Assembly (NCBI GenBank): GCA_910579325.1
Contig: CAJTTU010000005.1
Span: 10,842-74,841, forward strand
Source: an uncultured Lachnospiraceae bacterium
Lineage (GTDB): Bacteria; Bacillota; Clostridia; Lachnospirales; Lachnospiraceae
Direction: 5' to 3'
Length of the DNA: 64,000 bases
Numbering within the stretch: position 1 is the first letter of the stretch; every line of letters starts with the position of its first letter. Of the stretch, positions 35,247-43,883 are shown piece after piece. The notes under the pieces were generated by a model, which searched no databases, was not told where the DNA came from, and was given only the letters and a program-made list of their open reading frames with translations. Both the position numbers and the translations under genes were made by a program.

Positions 35247-35277
35247 TATTATGGCTAAACCTGCCGGATAATATACA
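35247..35277 (-). promoter_or_regulatory. Sigma-G-like promoter of the small Asn-rich gene
   Basis: Read leftward: TGTATA, 18 bases, CATAATA, which fits the known forespore sigma-G consensus (GHATR, 18, CATNHTA). The rest of 35204-35590 is AT-rich; apart from this promoter and the hairpin at 35494 I see no gene in it. Confidence 0.6.
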
Positions 35278-35493
35278 CAGGTTTTTATTTTTTTAATTCC
35301 CCTGAAAACGCCCGGTTATTTCCGTGATCCTCTTATATATTTACATAATTTAAACTGTTTCTAAAAAAACTATAAATTCCGCAGATTCCTATTGATTTTT
35401 ATAAATCTCTATATTATAATGACATCCGTAAAAAGTTTTCTTTGGAAATCTTTTTCGTTATTACCCCTTATTAATTATTTATACTCCCCTCAT

Positions 35494-35528
35494 AGGAAAA
35501 GTCATGGGTCAGCCCCATGACTTTTCCT
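35494..35528. terminator. Strong hairpin with T tract
   Basis: A perfect 15-bp stem AGGAAAAGTCATGGG/CCCATGACTTTTCCT with a 5-base loop, followed by TTTTTCC on the plus strand. It lies 62 bases beyond the DUF1700-like stop codon and probably ends that leftward transcript, since the arm itself ends in CTTTTCC. Confidence 0.7.
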
Positions 35529-35590
35529 TTTTCCGCTCTGAAAAGAGTCCGGCAGTCCGCGAACGATTTTTCCGCCAAAAACAGACGTCC

Positions 35591-36109
35591 TCAGCGGCGT
35601 CCGTTTCTCCTTGAACTGAACAGATAAAACAGAATTCCCAGAATCACCAGTCCCGGAAAGGCATAGACCAGCCGAAACACGGAGGCAATCACAAAATGAA
35701 TGCCGAAAAACAGGACGACCATCAGAATCAGCGCCAGAATCAGGCATCCGGAAGTGCCCATGCGGAATCCCCGGAAGCTTCCCGGCGCGCCCGGTCCGTC
35801 TCCGTAGCCGCCCTGGCTCCCGGACTCCGGGCCATATTGTCCGCCGGTTTGCGTTTCCCGTCCGAATCCGCCGGAAAAGCCAAAGCGGCCGGTTTCAGCT
35901 TCTTCCTCAGCCTCCGCCGCGTCTATAATCGTGCGGGCGATCAGCCTGGGACTGCCCAGCTCCTCAAGCACCTCCGCCTCAGATCTGCCTTTTTGAAGCT
36001 CATCCTCAATATACCCCCGATAGTACCGCATGTTTTCCAGAAACACCTGCTGGCTCACCTCGCCGGACAGCGCCGTTTCCAGACCTGATAAAAATTCCTG
36101 CTTTGTCAT
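35591..36109 (-). CDS. DUF1700/HAAS-like membrane protein
   Basis: About 172 residues. The N-terminal 65 residues form the helical HAAS-type domain: MTKQEFLSGLETALSG, a YYRGYIEDELQKG segment and EVLEELGSPRLIARTII. A Gly/Gln-rich linker (about 70-115) precedes two membrane helices (about 118-142 and 145-165) and a basic tail. Related proteins often accompany PadR-type regulators and affect envelope stress; no PadR gene is adjacent here. The start at 36109 is preceded by GAGGAAAGG. A longer frame from 36172 would translate the two-hairpin repeat at 36110-36180 and is rejected. Confidence 0.8.
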   Translation of the reverse strand: MTKQEFLSGLETALSGEVSQQVFLENMRYYRGYIEDELQKGRSEAEVLEELGSPRLIARTIIDAAEAEEEAETGRFGFSGGFGRETQTGGQYGPESGSQGGYGDGPGAPGSFRGFRMGTSGCLILALILMVVLFFGIHFVIASVFRLVYAFPGLVILGILFYLFSSRRNGRR

Positions 36110-36180
36110 CCTTTCCTCTTTCTTGACGCAGCTCGCTGCATCATCAAGGTAGATTTGGAAGTCTGCTTCCAAACTTTCCT
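36110..36180 (-). repeat. Two-hairpin leader repeat, copy 2
   Basis: Homologous to 6997-7066: GTTTGGAA-loop-TTCCAAA, then TGATGCAGC-loop-GCTGCGTCA, then AAGAAAGAGGAAAGG and ATG. The unit is bordered by the direct repeat AGAAAGAGGAAAG on both sides, one of which is the ribosome binding site. Confidence 0.7.
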
Positions 36181-36187
36181 CTTTCTG

Positions 36188-36622
36188 TTATGTTAAAATA
36201 ATCGTAAACGGCCCATCATTTACCAGCTCCACCTTCATATCCGCCCCGAACTGGCCCTGCTCTGTGGGGAGGCCGTTCTTCTTGCACTGCTCCACAAAAT
36301 ATTCATACAGCTCATTGGCCTGCTCCGGCTTGGCCGCCAGCGTAAAACCGGGACGGTTGCCGTGGGAGGTGTCCGCATAGAGGGTAAACTGGGACACCAC
36401 CAGCACCGAGCCTCCCACATCCTTGATAGAAAGGTTCGTCTTTCCGTTTTCATCCTCGAAAATCCGTAGGGAAGCCAGCTTTTTGGCGATGCGCTCCGCC
36501 GTGGCCCGGTCATCCTCCTGCCCCACGCCCAGCAACACCAGATAGCCCTTTTCAATCCCGGCAATCTGATCGCCGTCTACCGTCACACTGGCACGGGTTA
36601 CTCTCTGTATCACTGCTTTCAT
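36188..36622 (-). CDS. dtd: D-aminoacyl-tRNA deacylase
   Basis: 144 residues, the usual length. Family motifs: [17 protein letters not shown] at the start, LGVGQEDD near residue 32, the [17 protein letters not shown] block near 79, and the C-terminal [19 protein letters not shown] with the cis-Gly-Pro-like region. It removes D-amino acids mischarged to tRNA. Single leftward gene, with a repeat module (36652-36683) in the gap to serA on its right and the two-hairpin leader beyond its stop codon. Confidence 0.94.
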   Translation of the reverse strand: MKAVIQRVTRASVTVDGDQIAGIEKGYLVLLGVGQEDDRATAERIAKKLASLRIFEDENGKTNLSIKDVGGSVLVVSQFTLYADTSHGNRPGFTLAAKPEQANELYEYFVEQCKKNGLPTEQGQFGADMKVELVNDGPFTIILT

Positions 36623-36651
36623 GAAAACACTCTCCTATTACCGCCGCAGGC

Positions 36652-36683
36652 ACTTAAGTTCTGTCCTTTAGACCTTCTCATGC
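36652..36683 (-). repeat. TTAG...CTTA-type hairpin module, diverged copy
   Basis: ACTTAAGTTCT-GTCCTTT-AGACCTTCT keeps the loop GTCCTTT and most of the stem (one mismatch) of the modules at 31778 and 53658. Confidence 0.55.
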
Positions 36684-36701
36684 CCGCCGCGCCATGAAAA
36701 C

Positions 36702-37862
36702 TTACATTACCCTTACCTTAAACACGCCGTCAACCTGACGCAGCTTCTCCACACAGCCGTCACACAGCGTTTTGTCCACATCCGCCAGCGTATAGGACAG
36801 CTCGCCTTTGCTGTTGCCCGCAATGGCCTGAATCGATACGCCCAGATCGTTTAACGCCGTGGATACCTGTCCCAGCACATTTTCTCCGCCCTTGGCGAAC
36901 ACGGCCACACGGCACACGCCCTTTTTCTCGCCCAGGTCGCAGGCCGGGTAATTGACGGAATTGCGGATATTTCCGTTTTCCAGATAATCGGTTAACTCAT
37001 CGCAGGCCATCACCGCACAGTTATCCTCGGACTCCTCCGTGGACGCGCCCAGATGGGGAATCGCTAAAACGCCGTCCATATTGGCGGTTTTCGCATTGGG
37101 GAAATCCGTCACATATTTTTTCACCTTGCCGGATTTCAGCGCCTGCTCCATATCGTCGTCATTTACCAGCAGATCCCTGGCAAAGTTCAGGATTACCACG
37201 CCATCCTTCATCTGGTCAAAGGCTTCCTTATTCAACATACCCCTGGTGGCGTCCATCAAAGGCACATGCACCGTAATATAATCACAGCACTCATAAATTT
37301 CCTCCGGCGTCTGGGCATGCTTTACCACGCTTCTTAAACTCCAGGCCGCCTTTGTGGAGAGATAAGGGTCGTATCCGTATACCTCCATGCCTAAGCCGAC
37401 GGCGGCGTTTGCCACCTTGACGCCGATAGCGCCCAGACCGATCACGCCCAGCTTCTTCCCGGCGATCTCGCCTCCCGCAAAAGCCTTCTTCGCTTTTTCC
37501 ACGGTCTTACCGATATTTTCGTCAGCCTTGTTGGCTTTTACCCACTCTGCGCCCCCCACGATATCCCTGGCCGCAAGGAACAGACCTGCAAGGGTCAGCT
37601 CCTTGACGCCGTTTGCATTGGCGCCGGGGGTGTTGAATACCACCACGCCCTGGTCTGCGCATTTGTCCAACGGGATATTGTTGACGCCGGCGCCGGCCCT
37701 GGCCACGGCCAGCAGGCTCTCCGGCAATTCCAGCTCATGCATGGATGCGCTTCTCACCAGAACCGCCTGTGCCTCCCCTAAATCCTCCACGATCTGATAT
37801 CCTTCCGGCAGCCGTTCCAGGCCACACTTTGCGATGGGGTTTAAACAAGTAACTGTGTACAT
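36702..37862 (-). CDS. serA: D-3-phosphoglycerate dehydrogenase
   Basis: 386 residues, the short form with one C-terminal ACT domain. The NAD-binding fold has GLGAIGVKVANAAVGLGMEVYGYDP near residue 142; the catalytic Arg/Glu/His are expected around FARDLLV, the DFPN region and PHLGAS (near residue 270). The ACT domain (about 315-386) begins RVAVFAKGG and may bind serine for feedback control. It oxidises 3-phosphoglycerate in the first step of serine synthesis. It follows serC after a 124-base gap with two hairpins, in the leuB-ilvD-ilvB-serC-serA array. Confidence 0.94.
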   Translation of the reverse strand: MYTVTCLNPIAKCGLERLPEGYQIVEDLGEAQAVLVRSASMHELELPESLLAVARAGAGVNNIPLDKCADQGVVVFNTPGANANGVKELTLAGLFLAARDIVGGAEWVKANKADENIGKTVEKAKKAFAGGEIAGKKLGVIGLGAIGVKVANAAVGLGMEVYGYDPYLSTKAAWSLRSVVKHAQTPEEIYECCDYITVHVPLMDATRGMLNKEAFDQMKDGVVILNFARDLLVNDDDMEQALKSGKVKKYVTDFPNAKTANMDGVLAIPHLGASTEESEDNCAVMACDELTDYLENGNIRNSVNYPACDLGEKKGVCRVAVFAKGGENVLGQVSTALNDLGVSIQAIAGNSKGELSYTLADVDKTLCDGCVEKLRQVDGVFKVRVM

Positions 37863-37879
37863 GAATCATATCCTCCTTA

Positions 37880-37967
37880 TCGAAAGGAAGCCTATCCCGC
37901 ATTTCCGGAATAGACCTTCCTTTTCTATGGCAGCGGTTCCTGTCAACGAAGCTTGTGGCAGGAACCG
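37880..37967 (-). other. Two hairpins between serC and serA
   Basis: One stem pairs GGAAGGTCTATTCCG-type sequence with CGGGATAGGCTTCC near 37882-37923; a second is a 9-bp stem CGGTTCCTG/CAGGAACCG at 37933-37967. They may end part of the transcripts or protect serA mRNA. Confidence 0.5.
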
Positions 37968-37986
37968 TATATTTCAATTTGCGGTT

Positions 37987-39069
37987 TTACGCGTGCTTCG
38001 CCTCAAATTCCTTCATAAACGCCACCAGCTTTTCCACGCCCTCATAAGGCATCGCGTTGTAAATGCTGGCCCGCATGCCGCCTACGGTCCTGTGGCCTTT
38101 CAGATTTTCCAGGCCGGCTTCCTTGGCCGCTTTCACAAATGCCGCGTCCATCTCCTCGCTGCCCGTCACAAAAGGCACATTCATCAGAGAGCGGTCCTCA
38201 GGCACCACCGTACCTTTAAACAAATGGCTGTGATCCAGGAAATCATAGAGCAGCGCCGCTTTCTTCTCGTTCCGCTCCTTCATCACTTCCAGGCCGCCCA
38301 TTTTCTTCAGCCAGTTAAATACCTTGCCGCAGATGTAGATGCCGTAGCAGGGCGGCGTATTGTACAGAGACCTGGCGTCCGCATGGGTTTTGTAGGTCAG
38401 CATGGCCGGGGTGCCGGGCAGCACGTCCTCGGTGATCAGGTCTTCTCTGATAATGGCCACAACCACGCCGGCCGGACCGATATTCTTCTGGGCGCCGCCA
38501 TAAATAATGCCGTATTGGGTTACATCCACAGGCTCGGACAGGAAACAGGAGGAAACGTCGGCTACCAGCGTCTTGCCCTTGGTATTCGGCAGCTTGTTAT
38601 ATTTGGTTCCGTAAATCGTGTTATTCTGACAAATATATACATAATCCGCGTCAGGGCTGATAGGCAGGTCGGAACAGTCAGGAATATAAGAAAAAGTTTT
38701 ATCCGCACTGGAAGCCACTGCGTTTACCTTGCCAAACTTCTGTGCTTCCTGGTAAGCCTTTTTTGACCACTGGCCCGTCAGGATATAGTCCGCCACCCTG
38801 TTTTTCATCAGATTCATCGGAATCATGGCAAACTGGGTGGATGCGCCGCCCTGTAAAAACAGCACCTTGTAATTATCCGGAATATTCATCAATTCCCTGA
38901 TGTCCGCCTCCGCATTATTCAGAATCTCCTCAAACATTTTCGAGCGGTGGCTCATCTCCATCACCGACATGCCGCAGCCCCGGTAATCCAGCATCTCCTC
39001 CGCCGCTTCTTTCAGTACCTCCTCAGGCAGCACCGCCGGTCCTGCCGCGAAATTATAAACTCTTGCCAT
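37987..39069 (-). CDS. serC: Phosphoserine aminotransferase
   Basis: 360 residues. Begins VYNFAAGPAVLPEEVL, the family signature. The PLP-binding lysine lies in YGGAQKNIGPAGV near residue 197; FLQGGASTQFA near 72 binds the phosphate of PLP. It transaminates 3-phosphohydroxypyruvate to phosphoserine, the step after SerA. It follows ilvB by 36 bases, so the serine genes are probably co-transcribed with the branched-chain genes, and 124 bases separate it from serA. Confidence 0.95.
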   Translation of the reverse strand: MARVYNFAAGPAVLPEEVLKEAAEEMLDYRGCGMSVMEMSHRSKMFEEILNNAEADIRELMNIPDNYKVLFLQGGASTQFAMIPMNLMKNRVADYILTGQWSKKAYQEAQKFGKVNAVASSADKTFSYIPDCSDLPISPDADYVYICQNNTIYGTKYNKLPNTKGKTLVADVSSCFLSEPVDVTQYGIIYGGAQKNIGPAGVVVAIIREDLITEDVLPGTPAMLTYKTHADARSLYNTPPCYGIYICGKVFNWLKKMGGLEVMKERNEKKAALLYDFLDHSHLFKGTVVPEDRSLMNVPFVTGSEEMDAAFVKAAKEAGLENLKGHRTVGGMRASIYNAMPYEGVEKLVAFMKEFEAKHA

Positions 39070-39105
39070 AGTTTTTCATTCTCCTCCTGATTTTATGTCT
39101 GGTAT

Positions 39106-40794
39106 TTATTGATTCTTTTTTTCCAGATCCTCCTGGCTGAACGCTTCCTCGATCGCCCCGCCCGGGGATACCATGGGGAATACCATATCGTCGCAGCCGA
39201 TCATGCACTCGATGACGGTGGGACGGCCGGAAGCGATAGCCTCCCTGACAGCCGGTTCCACTTCTTCCTTCTTAGTAATACGGCAGCCTCTGGCGCCCAT
39301 GGCCTCGGCCAGCTTCACAAAGTCCACCGCATCCTCCAGGACGGTAGCGGAATACCGCTTCCCGTAAAACAGGTTCTGCCACTGACGGACCATGCCCAGC
39401 ACATGGTTGTTCAGCACCACCTGGATAATGGGCACGTCGGAACGGGCCGCCGTGGCGATCTCGTTCATATTCATCCGGAAACAGCCGTCGCCTGCGATAT
39501 TAAACACCAGCTTCTCCGGCATTCCCACCTTTGCGCCAATCGAAGCGCCCAGGCCGTAGCCCATGGTGCCCAGGCCGCCGGAGGTAAGGAAAGTCCGGGG
39601 ATTCTGGTATTTATAGAACTGAGCCGCCCACATCTGGTTCTGGCCCACCTCGGTGGTGATAATGGCGTCCCCTTTTGTGATCTCATAAATCTTTTCGATC
39701 ACATAAGGGCCTGTCAGTACGTCCTGCTGATAGGAAAGGGGATACTTTTCTTTCAGTTCCTTCACGGTTTCCATCCACTCGGGATGGCTCTGGCCGGACA
39801 GCCGCTCATTCAGGATGCCCAGCACGGTTTTAATCTCGCCGATTACGGAAGCCGTGGTCTTTACATTTTTATCGATCTCCGCCGGGTCGATGTCAATCTG
39901 AAGAATCTTCGCATCCTTCGCGAACCGTTTCGTATTGCCGGTGACACGGTCGCTAAACCGGGCGCCTACCACCACCAGCAGGTCGCATTTTGTCACCGCC
40001 AGGTTCGAGGACTTGGTTCCGTGCATGCCCAGCATACCGGTATAATTAGGCTTTTCGCCGTTGAAAGCGCCTTTTCCCATCAGCGTGTCGCAGACCGGGG
40101 CGTCAAGCTTTTCCACAAACTCCGCCAGCTCCTTATGGGCATTGGAAATAACGGCGCCGCCGCCTGCCAGCACGCAGGGGCGCTTGCTTTCCTCCAGCAT
40201 GGACAGGGCAGTACGGATCTCTTCCTCGTCCACCGGCTTTTCCGGGAACCTGCGCTCTGCCTGGCCGGCGTCAAATTCATATTCCGTCTTGTTTGCCGTC
40301 ACATCCTTGGTGATATCTACCAGCACCGGGCCGGGACGGCCGCTTCTGGCGATACAGAAAGCCCGCCGCAAAGTCTCCGCCAGCTTCGTCACATCTTTTA
40401 CGATAAAGTTATGTTTGGTGATGGGCATCGTAATACCCGCTATGTCAATCTCCTGAAAGCTGTCTTTTCCCAGCAAATCCGTGGTTACGTTCGCCGTAAT
40501 CGCCACGATGGGGATAGAATCCATATAGGCCGTGGCAATGCCCGTGACCAGGTTGGCGGCGCCGGGGCCGGAGGTGGCAAAGCATACGCCCACCTTTCCC
40601 GTAGCTCTGGCATAACCGTCCGCCGCATGGGCGGCTCCCTGCTCATGGGAGGTCAGGATATGCCGGATTTTATCAGCATTTTTATATAAAGCGTCGTAAA
40701 TATTTAAAATCGCTCCGCCCGGATAGCCGAACACCGTATCCACGTGCTGCTCCTCCAGGCATTTGATCACAATTTCCGAGCCTGTCAACTGCAT
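39106..40794 (-). CDS. ilvB: Acetolactate synthase large subunit
   Basis: 562 residues. ThDP enzyme: the FGYPGG and catalytic Glu segment SHEQGAAHAADGYAR near residue 50, SGPGAANLVTG near 75, and the ThDP motif GDGCFRMNMNEIATA near residue 440. FAD-binding features are in the middle domain. It condenses two pyruvates (or pyruvate and 2-oxobutyrate) for valine, leucine and isoleucine synthesis. No ilvN regulatory subunit is encoded next to it, unlike many operons. It lies 52 bases downstream of ilvD. Confidence 0.92.
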   Translation of the reverse strand: MQLTGSEIVIKCLEEQHVDTVFGYPGGAILNIYDALYKNADKIRHILTSHEQGAAHAADGYARATGKVGVCFATSGPGAANLVTGIATAYMDSIPIVAITANVTTDLLGKDSFQEIDIAGITMPITKHNFIVKDVTKLAETLRRAFCIARSGRPGPVLVDITKDVTANKTEYEFDAGQAERRFPEKPVDEEEIRTALSMLEESKRPCVLAGGGAVISNAHKELAEFVEKLDAPVCDTLMGKGAFNGEKPNYTGMLGMHGTKSSNLAVTKCDLLVVVGARFSDRVTGNTKRFAKDAKILQIDIDPAEIDKNVKTTASVIGEIKTVLGILNERLSGQSHPEWMETVKELKEKYPLSYQQDVLTGPYVIEKIYEITKGDAIITTEVGQNQMWAAQFYKYQNPRTFLTSGGLGTMGYGLGASIGAKVGMPEKLVFNIAGDGCFRMNMNEIATAARSDVPIIQVVLNNHVLGMVRQWQNLFYGKRYSATVLEDAVDFVKLAEAMGARGCRITKKEEVEPAVREAIASGRPTVIECMIGCDDMVFPMVSPGGAIEEAFSQEDLEKKNQ

Positions 40795-40846
40795 CTGTTT
40801 TGCTTCTCCTGTACTTTGTTCTGTGCGTAATTTTTAGTTACATCTA

Positions 40847-42511
40847 CTATTTGATCTCCAGCACCGCTCCTCTGTTCCCGGAAGTTACCATCTTTTCATA
40901 CCGGGCCAGATAGCCGGTAGTCACCTTGGGCGCCCTGGGCTGCCATTTCGCTTTTCTCGCGGCCATTTCTTCGTCGGAAATCTTCACATTCAGCGCATTG
41001 GCGTCAATATCGATCTGGATGATATCCCCTTCCTCCACCAGGGCAATCGGGCCGCCCACCGCCGCCTCCGGGGAGACATGGCCGATGGAAGCGCCTCTGG
41101 AAGCGCCGGAGAACCTGCCGTCGGTAATCAGCGCCACGGAAGAACCCAGTCCCATGCCTGCGATGGCAGAGGTGGGGTTCAGCATCTCCCGCATGCCGGG
41201 GCCGCCTTTGGGACCCTCATAGCGGATGACCACCACGTCGCCGGCCACAATCTTACCGCCTGTAATCGCCGCGATCGCATCTTCCTCACAGTCAAATACC
41301 CGGGCCGGGCCCTCATGCTTCATCATCTCCGGCACCACGGCGGAACGCTTCACCACGCCGGAGTCAGGCGCAAGGTTTCCTTTCAGAACGGCGATGCCGC
41401 CAGTCTGGCTGTAAGGATTTTCCACAGGCCGGATCACCTCCGGATTCCGGTTTACGCTGTCCTTTATATTCTCGCCCACGGTCTTTCCGGTCACGGTGAT
41501 CAGATCCGTGTGAAGCAAATCCTTTTTCGTCAGCTCCTTCATCACCGCATAGACGCCGCCGGCCTCGTTCAGATCCTCCATATAAGTAGGGCCTGCCGGA
41601 GCCAGATGGCACAGGTTCGGGGTTTTGGCGCTGATGGCATTTGCGATATCCACGTTCAGCTCCACTCCGGCCTCATGGGCGATGGCCGGCAGGTGCAGCA
41701 TACTGTTGGTGGAGCAGCCCAGAGCCATATCCACGGTAAGAGCGTTCATAAAGGCTTTCTCCGTCATAATATCCCTGGGACGGATATTGTTCTTTAACAG
41801 CTCCATCACCTGCATGCCCGCCTTTTTCGCCAGCTTAATCCGCTGAGAGTAGACGGCGGGAATTGTGCCGTTGCCGCCAAGCCCCATACCCAAAGCTTCC
41901 GTCAGGCAGTTCATGCTGTTGGCCGTGTACATGCCGGAACAGGAACCGCAGGTGGGGCACACTTTATTTTCAAATTCTTTTACATCTTCTTCTGACATGG
42001 TTCCGGCGGCATAAGAGCCCACCGCCTCGAACATGCTGGACAGGCTCCGCTTCTGCCCCTTCACCCGTCCGGCCAGCATGGGGCCGCCGCTGACAAAGAT
42101 GGTAGGCACATTGATTCTGGCCGCCGCCATCAAAAGCCCCGGCACATTTTTGTCACAGTTTGGCACCATAACCAGGGCGTCGAAAGCATGAGCCTGAGCC
42201 ATACACTCGGTGGAATCCGCGATCAGGTCACGGGTCACCAGGGAATATTTCATGCCGATATGGCCCATGGCGATGCCATCGCAGACCGCAATTGCCGGAA
42301 ACACAATCGGGGTTCCGCCTGCCATGGCCACGCCCAGCTTAACCGCTTCTACGATTTTATCCAGGTTCATATGGCCCGGAACGATTTCATTATAAGAACT
42401 GACAATGCCCACCAGCGGGCGGTTCAGTTCCTCCTCCGTCATGCCAAGGGCATTAAATAAGGAACGGTGGGGCGCCTGCTGCATCCCCTTTGTCACTGCG
42501 TCACTTTTCAT
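40847..42511 (-). CDS. ilvD: Dihydroxy-acid dehydratase
   Basis: 554 residues. Iron-sulfur cluster cysteines are in PNCDKNVPG (near residue 118) and [19 protein letters not shown] (near 190); GMGLGGNGT and the C-terminal [14 protein letters not shown] motif near residue 469 are diagnostic. It dehydrates dihydroxy acids to 2-keto acids for isoleucine and valine. It starts 39 bases after leuB and precedes ilvB. No T-box or leader peptide was found upstream of the array. Confidence 0.95.
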   Translation of the reverse strand: MKSDAVTKGMQQAPHRSLFNALGMTEEELNRPLVGIVSSYNEIVPGHMNLDKIVEAVKLGVAMAGGTPIVFPAIAVCDGIAMGHIGMKYSLVTRDLIADSTECMAQAHAFDALVMVPNCDKNVPGLLMAAARINVPTIFVSGGPMLAGRVKGQKRSLSSMFEAVGSYAAGTMSEEDVKEFENKVCPTCGSCSGMYTANSMNCLTEALGMGLGGNGTIPAVYSQRIKLAKKAGMQVMELLKNNIRPRDIMTEKAFMNALTVDMALGCSTNSMLHLPAIAHEAGVELNVDIANAISAKTPNLCHLAPAGPTYMEDLNEAGGVYAVMKELTKKDLLHTDLITVTGKTVGENIKDSVNRNPEVIRPVENPYSQTGGIAVLKGNLAPDSGVVKRSAVVPEMMKHEGPARVFDCEEDAIAAITGGKIVAGDVVVIRYEGPKGGPGMREMLNPTSAIAGMGLGSSVALITDGRFSGASRGASIGHVSPEAAVGGPIALVEEGDIIQIDIDANALNVKISDEEMAARKAKWQPRAPKVTTGYLARYEKMVTSGNRGAVLEIK

Positions 42512-42550
42512 ATCATCCTCTTTCCGGCGTGTCCGCCACGCCTGCGTTGC

Positions 42551-43633
42551 CTATACTCTCGCCGCAATCAGATCTCCCATCTCTTTCGTCCCTACTCTGG
42601 TACACCCTTCCGACATAATATCCACGGTCCGGTACCCTTCGGAAATCACCTTCCGCACAGCGGCTTCAATGGCATCCGCGGCATCATCCAAATCAAAGGA
42701 ATAGCGCAGCATCATGGCCGCCGACAGAATCGTGGCGATCGGGTTCGCCAGATCCTTTCCGGCAATGTCGGGGGCGGAGCCGTGGGAAGGCTCATACAGC
42801 CCCAGCTTTCCAGCGCCCAGGCTTGCGGAAGACAACATGCCGATGGAACCGGTAATCATGCTGGCCTCGTCGGAAAGAATGTCGCCGAACATATTTTCCG
42901 TCAGGATCACGTCAAACTGGCCGGGGTTCATCACCAGCTGCATCGCGCAGTTGTCCACCAGCATATGGGACAAAGTGACCTCCGGATAGCCCTTCGCCAC
43001 TTCCTCCACCACGCTGCGCCAGAGCCGGGAGGAGTCCAGGACGTTTGCCTTATCCACGCTGATCACATTCTTTTTCCGCTTCATCGCAATATCGAAAGCC
43101 TTTACGGCGATTCTTCTGATCTCATTTTCATCATATACCAGGGTGTCCACCGCCCGCTTTACGCCGTCCACCTCTTCCGTGTACCGTTTCCCGAAATAAA
43201 GGCCGCCGGTCAGCTCCCGGACGATCACCATATCAAAGCCATCCCCGATGATTTCTTCCTTTAACGGGCAGGCTTTGTTTAATTCCTGGTACAGATAGGC
43301 AGGGCGGATATTGGCGAACAGCTCCAAACCCTTGCGGATCGCCAAAAGCCCGGCCTCCGGCCTTAAATTCGGAGCCACGTCGTACCATCTTGAATTCCCC
43401 ACGTCGCCGCCCACGGCGCCCAGAAGCACGGAGTCGCTGGCCTTCGCCGCCGCAAGCGTCTCCTCCGTTAACGGCACGCCGTAAGCGTCGATGGAAGCCC
43501 CTCCCATCAACAGTTCCCTGTATGTAAACTGACATCCAAACTTTTCCCCGGCCTTGTCAAGCACCTTTCTGGCCTCGGCCACAATCTCCGGTCCAATCCC
43601 GTCGCCGGGAATCACCGCCACATGAAATTCCAT
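42551..43633 (-). CDS. leuB: 3-isopropylmalate dehydrogenase
   Basis: 360 residues from the ATG at 43633, which has GGAGG upstream. Motifs: [12 protein letters not shown] at the start, the [12 protein letters not shown] substrate-loop signature near residue 134, the metal-binding Asp region [11 protein letters not shown] near 245, and [19 protein letters not shown] near residue 277. It makes 2-oxoisocaproate in leucine synthesis. It is the first gene of the leftward amino-acid array; leuA, leuC and leuD are not in the window. The 250-base upstream gap contains no recognised riboswitch. Confidence 0.93.
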   Translation of the reverse strand: MEFHVAVIPGDGIGPEIVAEARKVLDKAGEKFGCQFTYRELLMGGASIDAYGVPLTEETLAAAKASDSVLLGAVGGDVGNSRWYDVAPNLRPEAGLLAIRKGLELFANIRPAYLYQELNKACPLKEEIIGDGFDMVIVRELTGGLYFGKRYTEEVDGVKRAVDTLVYDENEIRRIAVKAFDIAMKRKKNVISVDKANVLDSSRLWRSVVEEVAKGYPEVTLSHMLVDNCAMQLVMNPGQFDVILTENMFGDILSDEASMITGSIGMLSSASLGAGKLGLYEPSHGSAPDIAGKDLANPIATILSAAMMLRYSFDLDDAADAIEAAVRKVISEGYRTVDIMSEGCTRVGTKEMGDLIAARV

Positions 43634-43883
43634 AACATCCTCCGTCTTGTCCTGATGCGCCCGAAAATCCACCATATCTGCCTTCCTGTTTGAAGCTGTC
43701 CGCAAACGCAGGCGGGCATACCTTTTCCGGCACGCATCCATAATGCCATCGGGGCAAACCTGCTCTGCCCCATGATTTCTATATAGTAATCCATTTTACC
43801 GCAGATTTCAACTATAAATTCCATATTTCCTTTATGCCTGTTAATTATGGCTGGTATGAGCGCAAAATGTACTTTCGGAGTCT

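Noticed and set aside
36110..36172. N-terminal extension of the DUF1700-like protein
   Set aside because: The extra 21 codons are the repeat element, shared with an unrelated gene leader at 6997-7066.
39109..40689. A 526-codon open frame on the plus strand opposite ilvB
   Set aside because: It is antisense to a highly conserved enzyme gene, has no ribosome binding site and no recognisable protein features; long antisense frames are usual in GC-rich codon patterns.
43612..43824. A possible leader peptide or T-box upstream of leuB
   Set aside because: The short frame has no run of Leu, Val or Ile codons, and no T-box GGGTGG-type sequence or paired terminator was found.
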